Positions 31,274 through 41,414 of a DNA stretch of 64,000 nt are shown one piece after another (positions within the stretch are counted from its first letter, which is position 1; each line of letters opens with the position of its first letter). Position numbers and translations under genes: made by a program. Under the pieces are notes generated by a model that saw only the letters and a list, made by a program, of their open reading frames with translations, was not told the origin of the DNA and ran no database searches. This DNA is from Vibrio amylolyticus. Its GTDB lineage: Bacteria > Pseudomonadota > Gammaproteobacteria > Enterobacterales > Vibrionaceae. The DNA lies in NCBI RefSeq assembly GCF_023145695.1, contig NZ_JAJHVV010000004.1:62001-126000 (forward strand). The letters are read 5' to 3'.

Positions 31274-31514
31274 ACAACCTAGCCTTACGAAGTGATTTTC
31301 GATTGAATCCTTCATTATCATCATTTCCTTGTTAAAAGGAAGCGAGATTGCAAATCGCTGACAATCGACAAATGATATGAGATCTCAATCGGTTACTTCA
31401 TTACCATAATTAAGATCTAGCGCTTACACTATAATGAGTGTGATGGCATAAAGCCCAAAAAGAGGCAAACGTTATCGCCACGCCCCCAACACTCATAATT
31501 GTTAAGGATATAAC

Positions 31515-32525
31515 ATGTCGGAAATGCGCACCCTTGGCGAGTTCATTGTTTCAAAACAAGCGGACTTCCCCCACGCTAGCGGTGATCTTTCATCTCTTAT
31601 TTCTTCGATTCGACTTGCTGCAAAGATCGTAAATAGAGAAATCAATAAGGCCGGACTAGCAGATATTACAGGCTCTGTCGGAGCTGAAAACGTTCAAGGT
31701 GAAGAGCAACAAAAACTGGATCTCTACGCGAATGACAAATTTAAAGCGGCGCTGGAAGCTCGTGACCAAGTTTGTGGCGTTGCCAGTGAAGAAGAAGATG
31801 AAGCCGTTGCGTTTAATAAAGAACTCAACAAAAATGCTAAGTACGTTGTTTTAATGGACCCACTCGATGGCTCATCGAATATCGATGTGAACGTCTCTGT
31901 TGGTACGATTTTCTCTATCTACCGCCGAGTCTCTCCTGTTGGCACCCCTCCAACTCAAGAAGACTTCCTTCAACCTGGTAATAAGCAAGTCGCAGCGGGT
32001 TACGTTATCTACGGCTCTTCGACCATGCTGGTTTATACAACAGGCAACGGTGTGAATGGGTTTACTTACGATCCTTCTATTGGCACTTTCTGTCTCTCTC
32101 ATCCAGACATGATGACACCGGAAGATGGTAATATTTACTCGATCAACGAAGGGAACTACATTCGCTTCCCAACCGGTGTGAAAAAGTACATTAAATACTG
32201 CCAAGAAAACGAGCCTGAAGATGGACGCCCATACACATCTCGTTATATCGGTTCATTGGTATCAGACTTCCACCGTAACTTGCTAAAAGGTGGAATCTAC
32301 CTTTACCCAAGTACGCAGAGTCACCCGAACGGTAAGCTGCGCTTGCTTTATGAGTGCAACCCAATGGCGTTCCTCATTGAACAAGCAGGCGGTATCGCAT
32401 CTGATGGTGTGAATCGTATTATGGACATTAAGCCAACTGAGTTACACCAGCGTGTCCCATACTTTGTAGGTTCGAAAAACATGGTCTTGAAAGTCGAGGA
32501 GTTCATTAGCAATAACCAAGACTAA
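31515..32525 (+). CDS. fbp: Class I fructose-1,6-bisphosphatase
   Basis: Hydrolyses fructose-1,6-bisphosphate in gluconeogenesis. The metal-binding motifs are EEDEAVAF and [47 protein letters not shown] and [20 protein letters not shown] are the substrate blocks. The length of 336 is normal. A GTTAAGGATATA ribosome-binding region precedes the ATG. It is divergent from mpl. Confidence 0.96.
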   Translation: MSEMRTLGEFIVSKQADFPHASGDLSSLISSIRLAAKIVNREINKAGLADITGSVGAENVQGEEQQKLDLYANDKFKAALEARDQVCGVASEEEDEAVAFNKELNKNAKYVVLMDPLDGSSNIDVNVSVGTIFSIYRRVSPVGTPPTQEDFLQPGNKQVAAGYVIYGSSTMLVYTTGNGVNGFTYDPSIGTFCLSHPDMMTPEDGNIYSINEGNYIRFPTGVKKYIKYCQENEPEDGRPYTSRYIGSLVSDFHRNLLKGGIYLYPSTQSHPNGKLRLLYECNPMAFLIEQAGGIASDGVNRIMDIKPTELHQRVPYFVGSKNMVLKVEEFISNNQD

Positions 32526-32544
32526 CCCACATTAAAAAACAACT

Positions 32545-32586
32545 TAAGGCAGGTACTTTAGATTTTAGTATCTGCCTTTGTTTTAT
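32545..32586 (+). terminator. Terminator after fbp
   Basis: TAAGGCAGGTAC and GTATCTGCCTTTG pair (one G-T type mismatch) around TTTAGATTTTA and run into TTTT. It lies about 20 bp after the fbp stop. Confidence 0.8.
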
Positions 32587-32832
32587 CATGAGCCTCGCGC
32601 CTTTATGTATTCTCTACAACCAACTGAATTACCTAATCGACTTTGTCATGAGTGAGAGGTTTGACTAAAAAGCGTCCCTCTCAGTCAAATATGTCTCATT
32701 ACTCACATTCCTAGTGATTTCTAATTTATATAAATATAGACAACAATAAGATTTCGTGGATTTTTCTCAATTTCCTCGCTAGCAACTAGACTTATACAAC
32801 ATTAGAAATGTTTCACTCTCAGGGAGATTGCG
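32587..32832. other. Intergenic region upstream of ppa
   Basis: A stretch of 246 bp without a gene; together with the fbp terminator it makes a 307-bp gap. It should contain the ppa promoter, but I cannot identify it confidently. It contains two interleaved inverted repeats: GAGAGG/CCTCTC (32654-32659 and 32677-32682) and TTTGACT/AGTCAAA (32660-32666 and 32683-32689). AGGGAG gives ppa a good ribosome-binding site. Confidence 0.5.
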
Positions 32833-33363
32833 ATGAGCCTAAAAACCGTTCCTGCTGGTAAAGAATTGCCTGATGACATTTACGTCATTATTGAAATACC
32901 CGCAAATGCAGACCCAATAAAATATGAAGTCGATAAAGACACGGGGGCGGTATTTGTCGACCGTTTTATGTCTGCACCCATGTTCTACCCTTGTAACTAT
33001 GGTTACATCAATGACACGCTTTCTCTCGATGGAGATCCTGTTGACGTGCTGGTACCAACCCCTTTCCCACTAATGCCAGGGTCAGTTATACGCTGTCGGC
33101 CTGTTGGTGTCTTGAAGATGAGTGATGAGTCAGGAGAAGATGCAAAAGTGTTTGCTGTGCCCCACTCGAAACTGTCAAAAGAGTATGACAATATTCAAGA
33201 TGTCGACGACATTCCAGAGCTTTTAAAAGCACAGGTAACTCACTTTTTTGAGAGATATAAAGATTTAGAAAGTGGTAAATGGGTCAAAGTGGACGGTTGG
33301 GAAGATGCCCAATCAGCAAGAAATGAAATTATGGAATCTTATCAACGAGCTAAAAAGCCATAG
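32833..33363 (+). CDS. ppa: Inorganic pyrophosphatase, family I
   Basis: Hydrolyses pyrophosphate from biosynthetic reactions, in the cytoplasm. It is a 176-residue soluble Mg2+ enzyme: [43 protein letters not shown] (the family signature with the metal-binding Asp cluster) and [19 protein letters not shown]. The strong AGGGAG site and compact codon usage fit a highly expressed housekeeping gene. It has its own terminator. Confidence 0.96.
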   Translation: MSLKTVPAGKELPDDIYVIIEIPANADPIKYEVDKDTGAVFVDRFMSAPMFYPCNYGYINDTLSLDGDPVDVLVPTPFPLMPGSVIRCRPVGVLKMSDESGEDAKVFAVPHSKLSKEYDNIQDVDDIPELLKAQVTHFFERYKDLESGKWVKVDGWEDAQSARNEIMESYQRAKKP

Positions 33364-33390
33364 TATTTAGACACCTTGTAAATAACAATT

Positions 33391-33427
33391 AAAGTGCCGT
33401 TTAATTTTTGTTTAAGCGGCACTTTCA
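33391..33427. terminator. Terminator after ppa
   Basis: AAAGTGCCGTTTAA and TTTAAGCGGCACTTT form a long stem with a short T-rich loop. A and T flanks allow function in both directions, though the converging gene on the minus strand ends 60 bp away. Confidence 0.85.
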
Positions 33428-33489
33428 ACTACAGAAGTGATAAACCACAGCTGTAACATCACTCCTCGAACTGAGTAGACAACATTATA

Positions 33490-33843
33490 TTAGAGTGAGC
33501 TTCCCGACTGTCGGCCTGAGTCGTAATCTTGGCGAAACCAGATATTGATGTCATCACAAACACCTCGATAGGGTTTCCCCATAACACCTAACATATGGGC
33601 ACTCTGCGAACAGTATTCCGCTTTTCCTTCGCCATAGCCATTTTCATAAGCCATGTATAACTCGTCAGTTAACACACCTTGCGTGTCGTATTTTGCTAAT
33701 CGTTCTTGTGAGTGGAATAGTTGCCCTTCTACACCACGCTGTTTACCAAATTCAGACCAGTCCGCTTCAGCCATTGATTCTGGCGTTGATAGCTGAGCAC
33801 AACCAACAACAAACAAGGTGATTAATAGCCCTATATATCTCAT
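33490..33843 (-). CDS. Small DUF2799-like lipoprotein
   Basis: A 117-residue lipoprotein. The signal MRYIGLLITLFVVGC ends in a lipobox (VVGC), so it is anchored in a membrane facing the periplasm, and Ala-Gln after the Cys suggests the outer membrane. The mature part has Tyr/Gly-rich repeats (YMAYENGYGEGKAEYC, WFRQDYDSGRQSG) and paired Cys, resembling DUF2799 proteins of unknown function. I use ATG 33843, preceded by AGGAGG; the longer frame has no such site. It lies between ppa and tamB. Confidence 0.8.
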   Translation of the reverse strand: MRYIGLLITLFVVGCAQLSTPESMAEADWSEFGKQRGVEGQLFHSQERLAKYDTQGVLTDELYMAYENGYGEGKAEYCSQSAHMLGVMGKPYRGVCDDINIWFRQDYDSGRQSGSSL

Positions 33844-33970
33844 CACTTCCTCCTGATTCAAATGAAACAACTCTTGGTAACAAATACCAAAGGTCACTTA
33901 GCTCATAGTAAGACCTATTAAGCATGGTCTTTCTTTCATTTAAACTTTACGTTACTCGCTCAGAAACCGA

Positions 33971-36900
33971 TCACTCAAACTCAAATTGGTAAAGCAGATC
34001 TACAGCGTTATCGACGCCAGACAGGACTTCCAAATACAAGTCGTTCATTAAGCGATAGCGGACGGTGAATTCACCTATAGAGTCAAAGATACCGACACCA
34101 TATTTAACCTGAAGTCCCGGTAAAATATAGCCGCTCACCGTAACTTGCGCCTCTTCACCTGAACCCGCGGTATCTAACTGTAGGTCTTGAACTCCAAACG
34201 CTTCGCCGATTTCACCAACGACCTTACCGCTTTTCGCAAGGCTAAGACCGATTAACGTTGTCGTCATTGCATTACCACCAGTTTCAGCATCGATATCTTG
34301 CCCACGTAGAAGATAAGAAAGGGCGTTCGCTTGAGGCATTGCAGGTTCTGAAAAAATCGTCACTGTCGGTTCTTCAGCAGGACCATCTACTCGTACCCCT
34401 GCAACCACATCATCTCGGGTATTCTCTGGGTTTCGAATCGCACTGATGGACACATACGGCTGATCGACGGGGCCATTCATTAATATTTTACCTTCATCGA
34501 TCATCAGATCCTGACCAAATGATCGATACGCTCCATCGACGATATTTATTTCACCATGAATAATTGGTCCTTTGTCCTTTTGCGTCACATTCAGCTGACC
34601 AACCAAGTTCCCTTCAAGACCAAATGCCGATAACGCGAACTCATCACCAATGGTAATTTTAATATCGGTTTCGATAGCAAATACCCCAGAGCCTGAATCT
34701 TCAATGGGATGGAGGTTTTCATCGAGCAGTATTTGATCTTTTGAAACGCCAATCGCACTCGGCGGAAGATCTTTAACAACGATATTGCCCCATGGAAGAT
34801 CGATGGTTCCCGTTACCTTCGCATGCTGAGGTGCCAAACTGATGGTCATATCAGGGCTAACTTTGACACTAACCATAGGAGGTTGGCTGACCAGTAGTTC
34901 ATTCGCAAAGACGCGAATATTACTGCTCCATGCTTCTAGGTCTCTCCAGTCAGCATTACCTTCAATATTTAATGGGCCATCTGGCGTATCAATGTTCGCT
35001 AACAATTCAGCGCTGGTTCCTGCAAAGGTAGCGATAATTTTTCCACCTTGAATATCAAGGGGTGAGAGTTCTCCACGTAGCTGAAGATCTTCGACTCTTA
35101 GTTCCCCTTCTACGTTCGGCTTAGTCAGGTCGCCGCTCAATTCCAAGTGTGAGTTCACTTGCGCATCAAATTTATTGTACTCACCGATAATCGGTGACAG
35201 GAAGGCCAGAGCAATTTTAGATATTCGAATGTCCCCTTCTATTTGCTTATCGGGATCATCAATATTAGGGATTATCACATCACCGGATAATTCACCATTA
35301 TCGGTGAGATCTAACAACCAATTAGCCTCAAGCTGATTATCAGCAAGCCTTGCATTCACAGAGACGGAATCCCAACCTACACTCAATGGGGCATTAGGTA
35401 GGCTGGTTACCTGACCAGCTGGCATTTGAACCTGCACGCTTACCTCTGGTAACGCTTTCTCTCCCCACTTAGCATTTGCTTGAGCATTAACGACACCTTC
35501 CACGGCAGTATCTTGTGGCATGAAGGCCGCCAATTGTGTAAAGCTAAACTGGTGAATGGAGAGCTGAGCTTCGCCTTGTTTTCCAACATTAATATCGTCA
35601 TCAAGACAAATGGAAGAATCACTTTGTATCCAACAATGCGCTTCAACAAAAGCTTGCTGCTCGTCAATATTAACGTTGACTTTCGTCGCTTTATTTAGGG
35701 CCCATGGGCCTTGTTCTGTCGTCAATAATAGACGCTCTAACTCACCACCCCACTTCATAATAGGCTGCTGCTCAAAAGCCCCTGAAATAGCCAAGCTCGT
35801 TGAGATAAGATCGGATTGAACATCGAGTAAGAGTTCGTGTTCATCAAGAGAGCCACTCAATTTCAAATCAACATCATCAACGATATTCTCTTGATATTGA
35901 ATAGTGTTTGCTTGGAGATGAAGATCCAACGTTGGCTCTGGTAATGGCTTAATATCTCCAGAAAGCGTTATCAGTTTAACCGTTGCTTCATCCTGCCAAG
36001 CGAGATCATTTGCTGTTAGAGAAAGGCTGACACTTGGCTCAGACAACTGGCCCGATAACGATACATCACCTATTACTGCGCCGTTCAGATCGGGCACCGA
36101 CTTGGCTATTTCAGGAATTGATAACCCAACCTGCATATTCCAGCGATCTTTCAATGCACCTCGAGCTTCGATAGAGTTAGGCCCATGAGAAAGAATAAGG
36201 CTTGGCGTTTGAATATGAATAGCCCCACTACCTTTCTCATCAGAGGCAAGCAACGATCCTTCAATATTCAAAGGGTAGTCTCGCAAGATCCCATCAATAT
36301 CAATCACCGATGTATCCGTTATCCAGCCACCTTGCGATGTCAGCGACCCTTGAGTATGAATATCGCCACTGATATTACCTTCCGCTTCAGGCCAATATAA
36401 ACCCGGCTGAATATGATCCAGATAGAGCTTACCTTGCCAGTTTATCGGCTCATTCCAACTGGCAAAGACTTCACCATCGATGGTGCCGTCTAATGTCTCG
36501 AGATGAATCTCTGTAATCTTTATCTGCTCTAGATTGCCGTCTCCTTTAGCCTTTAAGGAGACTTCAGGAAAGCTGCTTCCTTTCACATCTGCAATAAGAT
36601 CGAGGTCATACCCCTCTAAACCACCCGAACTGGACAACCGCTCTATTGCGACTTGGTAATCCGCTTTGCCTGATAACGGCCACTGTGCCTGAGCATCACT
36701 TAAGAGAATGCTATAAGGCAAAGTCGACTTGAGTGGTTGCAACTCTGCTTTTAGGCTCGCTTTTATTAACCCACTAAAATCACTGTCAATCGCAAGGTTA
36801 GCAACGCTGCCATCAACCGTTAGGGAGACTTTTTGCCCTTTCGCTTGCGGGTGTTTAACCTCTGCAGAAAGTTGTGCCTTTAATGGGTAATCATTTTGAA

Positions 36901-37744
36901 GTGTTATTTCCGCGGCTAATGCTGCCTCAACTTCCGGCATAGTTAGCGCTAATGACGTAATAGCCACATCAGATCCAGAAGCATTGGCTATCAAACCTAG
37001 GTGGTTTACGACAACGGGGGATTCTTGCTCTAAGGTAAACTCACTCACATCAAACCGCTCAATCACAACAGAAAGAGGCATGATAAACGGCGGTAACTCT
37101 ATCGGACTTTTATCTTCATCTACCTCTGTTTTAGCTTGAGCTTGAGGTGCTCCCTCCTCTTCGCTAGAAGATGCTAGAGATAATGAAATGTCATTCCACA
37201 GTGTCGGCGTTAATCGCAATCTATTATTTTGAAAACGTGCGCCTGTCGTTAAGCTTTCCCAGCGAACTTGGTTACCTAAAATATCAAGATTAATATTTGA
37301 AAGACCAAGATGCCTAACTTGAATCGGTATCGGTGTCGAGATTCTTAGCGGCTTTGTGTTGTCATCAACTTGCGGCTCGACCTTTTCTGACTCTGGCAAT
37401 TGAGGCATTGAAAAATCGAGCCCATCAATAGCAAGCTCATTGATACAAATAGAGGGCTCTAAAAAGCAGCTTGGATTGATCGCTAAGGTCAGACTTTTCG
37501 CTTGAAGATCAATGAACAGATCATCATCTTGAAATTTCACCTGATTAAGCGTAAATCGAGGGAAAATGGCCCCTTTCGTGTGGTCAACCTGCAACTGAGG
37601 TAGCGCCTGTTGAGCTCCCCACAACGCCACGTTCAAGCCCACATTGGTGTAAAGCAAAGTAATCACTAACAACAGCAATAAGACAACAATAGAGATAAAT
37701 GTGATTGACAGCCACTTAGACCATTTTAAAACTATCTTGGTCAT
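33971..37744 (-). CDS. tamB: Translocation and assembly module protein TamB
   Basis: A giant periplasm-spanning protein of 1257 residues, anchored by an N-terminal TM helix (WLSITFISIVVLLLLLVITLLYTNVG). Its AsmA/YhdP-like beta-taco groove carries phospholipid or helps insert outer-membrane proteins together with TamA. The C-terminal DUF490 domain is recognised by GVRVDGPAEEPTVTIFSEPAMPQANALSYLLRGQ and the final YRLMNDLYLEVLSG. The start overlaps the tamA end by four bases (ATGA). Confidence 0.95.
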   Translation of the reverse strand: MTKIVLKWSKWLSITFISIVVLLLLLVITLLYTNVGLNVALWGAQQALPQLQVDHTKGAIFPRFTLNQVKFQDDDLFIDLQAKSLTLAINPSCFLEPSICINELAIDGLDFSMPQLPESEKVEPQVDDNTKPLRISTPIPIQVRHLGLSNINLDILGNQVRWESLTTGARFQNNRLRLTPTLWNDISLSLASSSEEEGAPQAQAKTEVDEDKSPIELPPFIMPLSVVIERFDVSEFTLEQESPVVVNHLGLIANASGSDVAITSLALTMPEVEAALAAEITLQNDYPLKAQLSAEVKHPQAKGQKVSLTVDGSVANLAIDSDFSGLIKASLKAELQPLKSTLPYSILLSDAQAQWPLSGKADYQVAIERLSSSGGLEGYDLDLIADVKGSSFPEVSLKAKGDGNLEQIKITEIHLETLDGTIDGEVFASWNEPINWQGKLYLDHIQPGLYWPEAEGNISGDIHTQGSLTSQGGWITDTSVIDIDGILRDYPLNIEGSLLASDEKGSGAIHIQTPSLILSHGPNSIEARGALKDRWNMQVGLSIPEIAKSVPDLNGAVIGDVSLSGQLSEPSVSLSLTANDLAWQDEATVKLITLSGDIKPLPEPTLDLHLQANTIQYQENIVDDVDLKLSGSLDEHELLLDVQSDLISTSLAISGAFEQQPIMKWGGELERLLLTTEQGPWALNKATKVNVNIDEQQAFVEAHCWIQSDSSICLDDDINVGKQGEAQLSIHQFSFTQLAAFMPQDTAVEGVVNAQANAKWGEKALPEVSVQVQMPAGQVTSLPNAPLSVGWDSVSVNARLADNQLEANWLLDLTDNGELSGDVIIPNIDDPDKQIEGDIRISKIALAFLSPIIGEYNKFDAQVNSHLELSGDLTKPNVEGELRVEDLQLRGELSPLDIQGGKIIATFAGTSAELLANIDTPDGPLNIEGNADWRDLEAWSSNIRVFANELLVSQPPMVSVKVSPDMTISLAPQHAKVTGTIDLPWGNIVVKDLPPSAIGVSKDQILLDENLHPIEDSGSGVFAIETDIKITIGDEFALSAFGLEGNLVGQLNVTQKDKGPIIHGEINIVDGAYRSFGQDLMIDEGKILMNGPVDQPYVSISAIRNPENTRDDVVAGVRVDGPAEEPTVTIFSEPAMPQANALSYLLRGQDIDAETGGNAMTTTLIGLSLAKSGKVVGEIGEAFGVQDLQLDTAGSGEEAQVTVSGYILPGLQVKYGVGIFDSIGEFTVRYRLMNDLYLEVLSGVDNAVDLLYQFEFE

Positions 37745-39456
37745 AATTCAGGGCCCAGCGTGAAGTGAATTCTATATTCGTCTTTGCCCTCTTCAGCATC
37801 GAGAGCTTTAGCAAAATCAAGTCGAATAGGGCCAACTGGTGACCCCCAGCGAATACCCACACCAGCACCACTTTTGAACTCAGCGGATTCGTTAAAGGCA
37901 TCACCATAATCATAGAATGTTGCAACCCACCAATTCCCAGTGACTCGATATTGATATTCAAGCGATGTGGTTAGCATGTACTTACCACCGGTTAATGCGC
38001 CTGTCTCATCTTTTGGTGAGATAGATTCATAACCATAGCCCCGAAGGTTATTATCACCACCAGCAAAAAACAGCAGTGAAGGCGAAAGCTTCTCGAACTC
38101 TTGAGTAAAGTTAGCTCCACCATCGATACGGAATAGACCGCGATGATTAGTGCCAATACCACGAATCCAAGAGGTTCCACCCACTAAACGAACTAAGCGT
38201 GTCTCAGAGAGAAGTGAAGGGTCGCCATATTCAAGCGTTATCGTTTTCCGATCCCCCCACATTGGCATGCTGCCACCTTTCGTGCGCGTTCGAGAAAAAG
38301 AGATACCAGGTAAGACGAAATGCCCGACATCATCTTGTATACCTTGCTCATAGTTTTCAAGGAGGTAACGGACACGAACTGTTTGATGCCAACCACTATC
38401 AAGTAACCAGTGACGCCCAACGGAGAGGTTAGACTCTAAACTTTTAGTATCTCGACTATCGACTTTTTTCATCCCGTATTGAATCCGATAGTACTCATGT
38501 AAAACGTCATCAAGAGGGATTTTGTAGCCCGCAACGATACTTTGCTCAGGAAGTGAGAGTGAAATACTACTATCAAAGCTATGCCCGCGATCGTTTACCC
38601 ACGGCTTTTTCCACTTTAATGTGCCTCTAGCACCAACGTCGGTAGAGAAACCAATACCCGTTTCAAGTTGGTTTCTTGCTTGGGGAGCAAGTGCTACCTT
38701 CATTTGAAGCTCTCGGCTATTATCTAATTGAGATAAATCAGGCTCAACAAAGACAGATGAGAACCAATCGGTATTGGACAGGTTTTGATTATACTCACCA
38801 ACCTTAGATATATGATAAGGCTCTCCACTTTCATAAGGCTGTAAAGATTTAACGCGCTCTTCTCGTATCTGGCTTCCAGTTATCTCTGTTGAACCAAAGT
38901 GATAGCGCATGCCACTATCGTAATGCAAGCGAATCATGGCTTGATTTAAACTAGGGACAACCTCTAAGCGACTTTCCGAAAAGTCACCTTTAAAGTAACC
39001 TTTTTGCAAAGCCATATTACGAATCGACGATTTTAGACCGTCATACTGGCCGTGGTTTATCGGTTGGTTGAGCTTTAAACCACTACGAGAGATTAACTGC
39101 AAAAAGTCAGGATCAGTTTGAGCCTCACCCATAATAACAATATCCAGCTTAGTAATAATAACTGGCTCACCCGGTGAAACATGAACAATGAGCTCTTTGT
39201 CTTCAATAATCTCGAAACGAAATTCAGGTTGGTAGTAACCTAACGCATTAAGTGCCTTGGTAATATTTGTCTCAAGACGAGACTGGAAACGCAGACTGAC
39301 TTCATAGTCCGTTTCTGGAATGGATAATAAATAAGCATCGACATTGTCTTGCAATGCATCTTCTAGCCCAACAACACTCATCTCAATGTCGTTAGCGCGA
39401 ACGAGACTGGATAAGGCTAAGCTTAAGATAAAAACTGGAAATCGCTTAATTAACAT
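37741..39456 (-). CDS. tamA: Translocation and assembly module protein TamA
   Basis: Outer-membrane Omp85-family barrel of 571 residues. After a signal peptide (FPVFILSLALSSLVRA, residues 5-20) come three POTRA domains (about 22-260), then the 16-strand barrel, with the L6 signature VRLVGGTSWIRGIG and the typical NNLRGYGYESISP. It ends in FTLGPEL, a weaker terminal strand than usual for barrels. It precedes tamB in one operon. Confidence 0.94.
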   Translation of the reverse strand: MLIKRFPVFILSLALSSLVRANDIEMSVVGLEDALQDNVDAYLLSIPETDYEVSLRFQSRLETNITKALNALGYYQPEFRFEIIEDKELIVHVSPGEPVIITKLDIVIMGEAQTDPDFLQLISRSGLKLNQPINHGQYDGLKSSIRNMALQKGYFKGDFSESRLEVVPSLNQAMIRLHYDSGMRYHFGSTEITGSQIREERVKSLQPYESGEPYHISKVGEYNQNLSNTDWFSSVFVEPDLSQLDNSRELQMKVALAPQARNQLETGIGFSTDVGARGTLKWKKPWVNDRGHSFDSSISLSLPEQSIVAGYKIPLDDVLHEYYRIQYGMKKVDSRDTKSLESNLSVGRHWLLDSGWHQTVRVRYLLENYEQGIQDDVGHFVLPGISFSRTRTKGGSMPMWGDRKTITLEYGDPSLLSETRLVRLVGGTSWIRGIGTNHRGLFRIDGGANFTQEFEKLSPSLLFFAGGDNNLRGYGYESISPKDETGALTGGKYMLTTSLEYQYRVTGNWWVATFYDYGDAFNESAEFKSGAGVGIRWGSPVGPIRLDFAKALDAEEGKDEYRIHFTLGPEL

Positions 39457-39606
39457 GCTTAATTGATATAAACCACAAATGAGAGTTACCGCTAATAAAA
39501 ATAATACCTAGATTAATCCCGTTAGTCTTTAGCTATTCATATAATTAGCGCTATTAATTCACCTCGACGTAACAATTAGGTTCCATATAACAGGGGAGAC
39601 AAAACG

Positions 39607-40230
39607 ATGAATACCAATTCGTTAATCATAACGCCAGAAGAAGCGCTTGCAGGGCGAGATACCCCTATTGCCGCACCTATCACTCACTTCGTGAATCAAA
39701 AGCCAATCAACAAGCAACCACAAGAAAATGAACAGCAAGTGTTATTCGGTATGGGCTGCTTTTGGGGGGCTGAGCGTCTATTTTGGTCATTAGAAGGAGT
39801 AACAAGCACCTCTGTTGGTTACGCGGGGGGCTACACAAAGAACCCCACCTATCAAGAAACCTGTACTGGGCTCACCGGGCATACTGAAGTAGTGAGTGTC
39901 TTCTTTGACCCAAGTATCATTACTTTTAAACAACTTCTTACTCACTTTTGGGAACGACATGACCCAACTCAAGGGATGCGACAAGGGAACGACGCTGGAA
40001 CCCAGTATCGCTCTGCGATTTATGTTTATAGTGATGAGCAGGCAACCATCGCTTTAAACTCTCAACAGGACTATCAAACACTCCTTACGAACCAAGATAA
40101 AGGAGAGATAACCACTGAGATACTTCCCGCGGGACAATATTATTACGCTGAAGAGTACCACCAGCAATACTTAGCGAAGAATCCAAATGGCTACTGTGGC
40201 CTTGGTGGAACAGGGGTTTGCTTCACCTAA
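39607..40230 (+). CDS. msrA: Peptide methionine-S-sulfoxide reductase
   Basis: Repairs oxidised methionine (S-epimer) in proteins. The catalytic motif is [13 protein letters not shown] (Cys about residue 51); [24 protein letters not shown] and [13 protein letters not shown] follow. The resolving Cys lie in [14 protein letters not shown] at the very C-terminus. The N-terminal extension of about 40 residues is usual for the long gammaproteobacterial form. A GGGGAGAC site precedes the ATG. It is divergent from tamA. Confidence 0.96.
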   Translation: MNTNSLIITPEEALAGRDTPIAAPITHFVNQKPINKQPQENEQQVLFGMGCFWGAERLFWSLEGVTSTSVGYAGGYTKNPTYQETCTGLTGHTEVVSVFFDPSIITFKQLLTHFWERHDPTQGMRQGNDAGTQYRSAIYVYSDEQATIALNSQQDYQTLLTNQDKGEITTEILPAGQYYYAEEYHQQYLAKNPNGYCGLGGTGVCFT

Positions 40231-40353
40231 TACTATTTCGTCTGCTATTAAATTGAGTAAATAGTCTACAGAGCTCACGACTTGGTTATGCACTTTGAGC
40301 CCTTAATCTAGGTTGGTATATACTTTTTTGGCACTATCAAAAGGAATATAATA

Positions 40354-40905
40354 ATGAAAAACAGACAACTTCTTACCCTCCTACTTGCTTGCTCTCCACT
40401 CTTAGCATCCGCTCACAACATCACTTTAGGCGAGCCAGTTTTAGATGTCGATGTTAAAAAACATGGCGAAATCATACTTAATGATGGCGAGGCTGAATAC
40501 CAAGCATGGAGCAATCAAACCATGCTTGGTAAAGTACGAGTAATCCAAGCTATAGCAGGCAGAGGAAGCTCTAAAGAGCTCAATGCCCCCTTAATGGCTG
40601 CAATAACAGCAGCTAAATTTCCAGAAGACGCCTACCAAACGACAACAATCATTAATCAAGATGATGCGATGTGGGGAACAGGCTCGATAGTTAAATCAAA
40701 AGCTCAAAATAGTAAAAAAGAGTTCCCTTGGTCTTCCATGGTATTAGACGCTGATGGGGCGGTTGCGAGTGCATGGGAACTTGAAGAAGAGTCATCAGCA
40801 ATTATTGTACAAGACAAGCTAGGTAAGGTTGTGTTTGTTAAAGAGGGTGCACTAGACGAGAGTGAGGTGGCCTCAGTTATTACACTGATTCGCGAGCATT
40901 TATAA
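40354..40905 (+). CDS. YtfJ-family periplasmic protein
   Basis: A 183-residue secreted protein (signal peptide MKNRQLLTLLLACSPLLASA) of the YtfJ family, whose fold is thioredoxin-like but without a CxxC. Family features are NITLGEPVLDVDVKKHGEI, VRVIQAIAGRGSSKELNAPLM and AWELEEESSAIIVQDKLGKVVFVKEG. The role is not known. It stands near msrA and tamA, as in E. coli. Confidence 0.85.
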   Translation: MKNRQLLTLLLACSPLLASAHNITLGEPVLDVDVKKHGEIILNDGEAEYQAWSNQTMLGKVRVIQAIAGRGSSKELNAPLMAAITAAKFPEDAYQTTTIINQDDAMWGTGSIVKSKAQNSKKEFPWSSMVLDADGAVASAWELEEESSAIIVQDKLGKVVFVKEGALDESEVASVITLIREHL

Positions 40906-40935
40906 ACTCGACATCAAACAAATCGCGAGAACACT

Positions 40936-40966
40936 ATGCGATAGCCTAAGCGCTATCGCGTTTTTC
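40936..40966 (+). terminator. Terminator after the ytfJ-like gene
   Basis: GCGATAGC and GCTATCGC pair around CTAAGC, followed by GTTTTT. It lies about 30 bp after the stop and isolates the zrg operon from upstream transcription. Confidence 0.85.
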
Positions 40967-41031
40967 ATCTACATTATCAAAAAGTCACCTCATTTTTGCT
41001 CAAATTACCCTGACATTCACAGCCACAATAT

Positions 41032-41046
41032 TGTTATACTATAACA
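41032..41046. promoter_or_regulatory. Zur-type operator upstream of the zrg operon
   Basis: TGTTATACTATAACA is a perfect 7-1-7 palindrome. It matches the core of Zur boxes in gammaproteobacteria (TGTTATA...TATAACA), and lies 30 bp before the first zrg gene, where it could block the promoter when zinc is sufficient. Function is inferred from sequence and from the downstream genes; binding has not been seen here. Confidence 0.8.
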
Positions 41047-41075
41047 GTTAAAGTTTATACACGACGTCCATACTT

Positions 41076-41381
41076 ATGATTAAGCCAATAACTTCTATCC
41101 AGCGACTGCTTACATTAGGTGCTTTAGTTGGCGTGCTATGGCTTAATTTTGCGGCTATCGAGCACCAGTTCGACTTTCATCCAGATCATCATAGCGATCA
41201 CCATTGCCAGCTCTTTTCAGCAGTCAGTCACGGCCTCAATCAGCACGCGTCAGCTTGGGCTAATTTGATCGCCCGAGATGTTTTTTCGTTTGATTATACG
41301 GCCGAGAACGTTGTTATAGGCTTCCACGCTTATATGGCGCGTTCTCCACCTAATTCAACTAATCTCAAAACTGTAGTGTAA
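41076..41381 (+). CDS. Small histidine-containing membrane protein, DUF2607-like
   Basis: A 101-residue protein with one N-terminal hydrophobic helix (LLTLGALVGVLWLNFAAIE, residues 11-29), then HPDHHSDHHC (residues 35-44), a likely metal-binding cluster on the periplasmic side. It resembles the DUF2607 family found next to zrgA in vibrios. It is the first gene after the Zur-type operator and precedes zrgA by 33 bp. Its biochemical role is unknown; a zinc-handling accessory is plausible. Confidence 0.75.
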   Translation: MIKPITSIQRLLTLGALVGVLWLNFAAIEHQFDFHPDHHSDHHCQLFSAVSHGLNQHASAWANLIARDVFSFDYTAENVVIGFHAYMARSPPNSTNLKTVV

Positions 41382-41414
41382 TTTTTATATTCAAATTTTT
41401 AAGGATTAGATCCA

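Noticed and set aside
40321..40353. TTGGCAC-like sequence before the ytfJ-like gene as a sigma-54 promoter
   Set aside because: The -12 TTGC element is missing at the required spacing.
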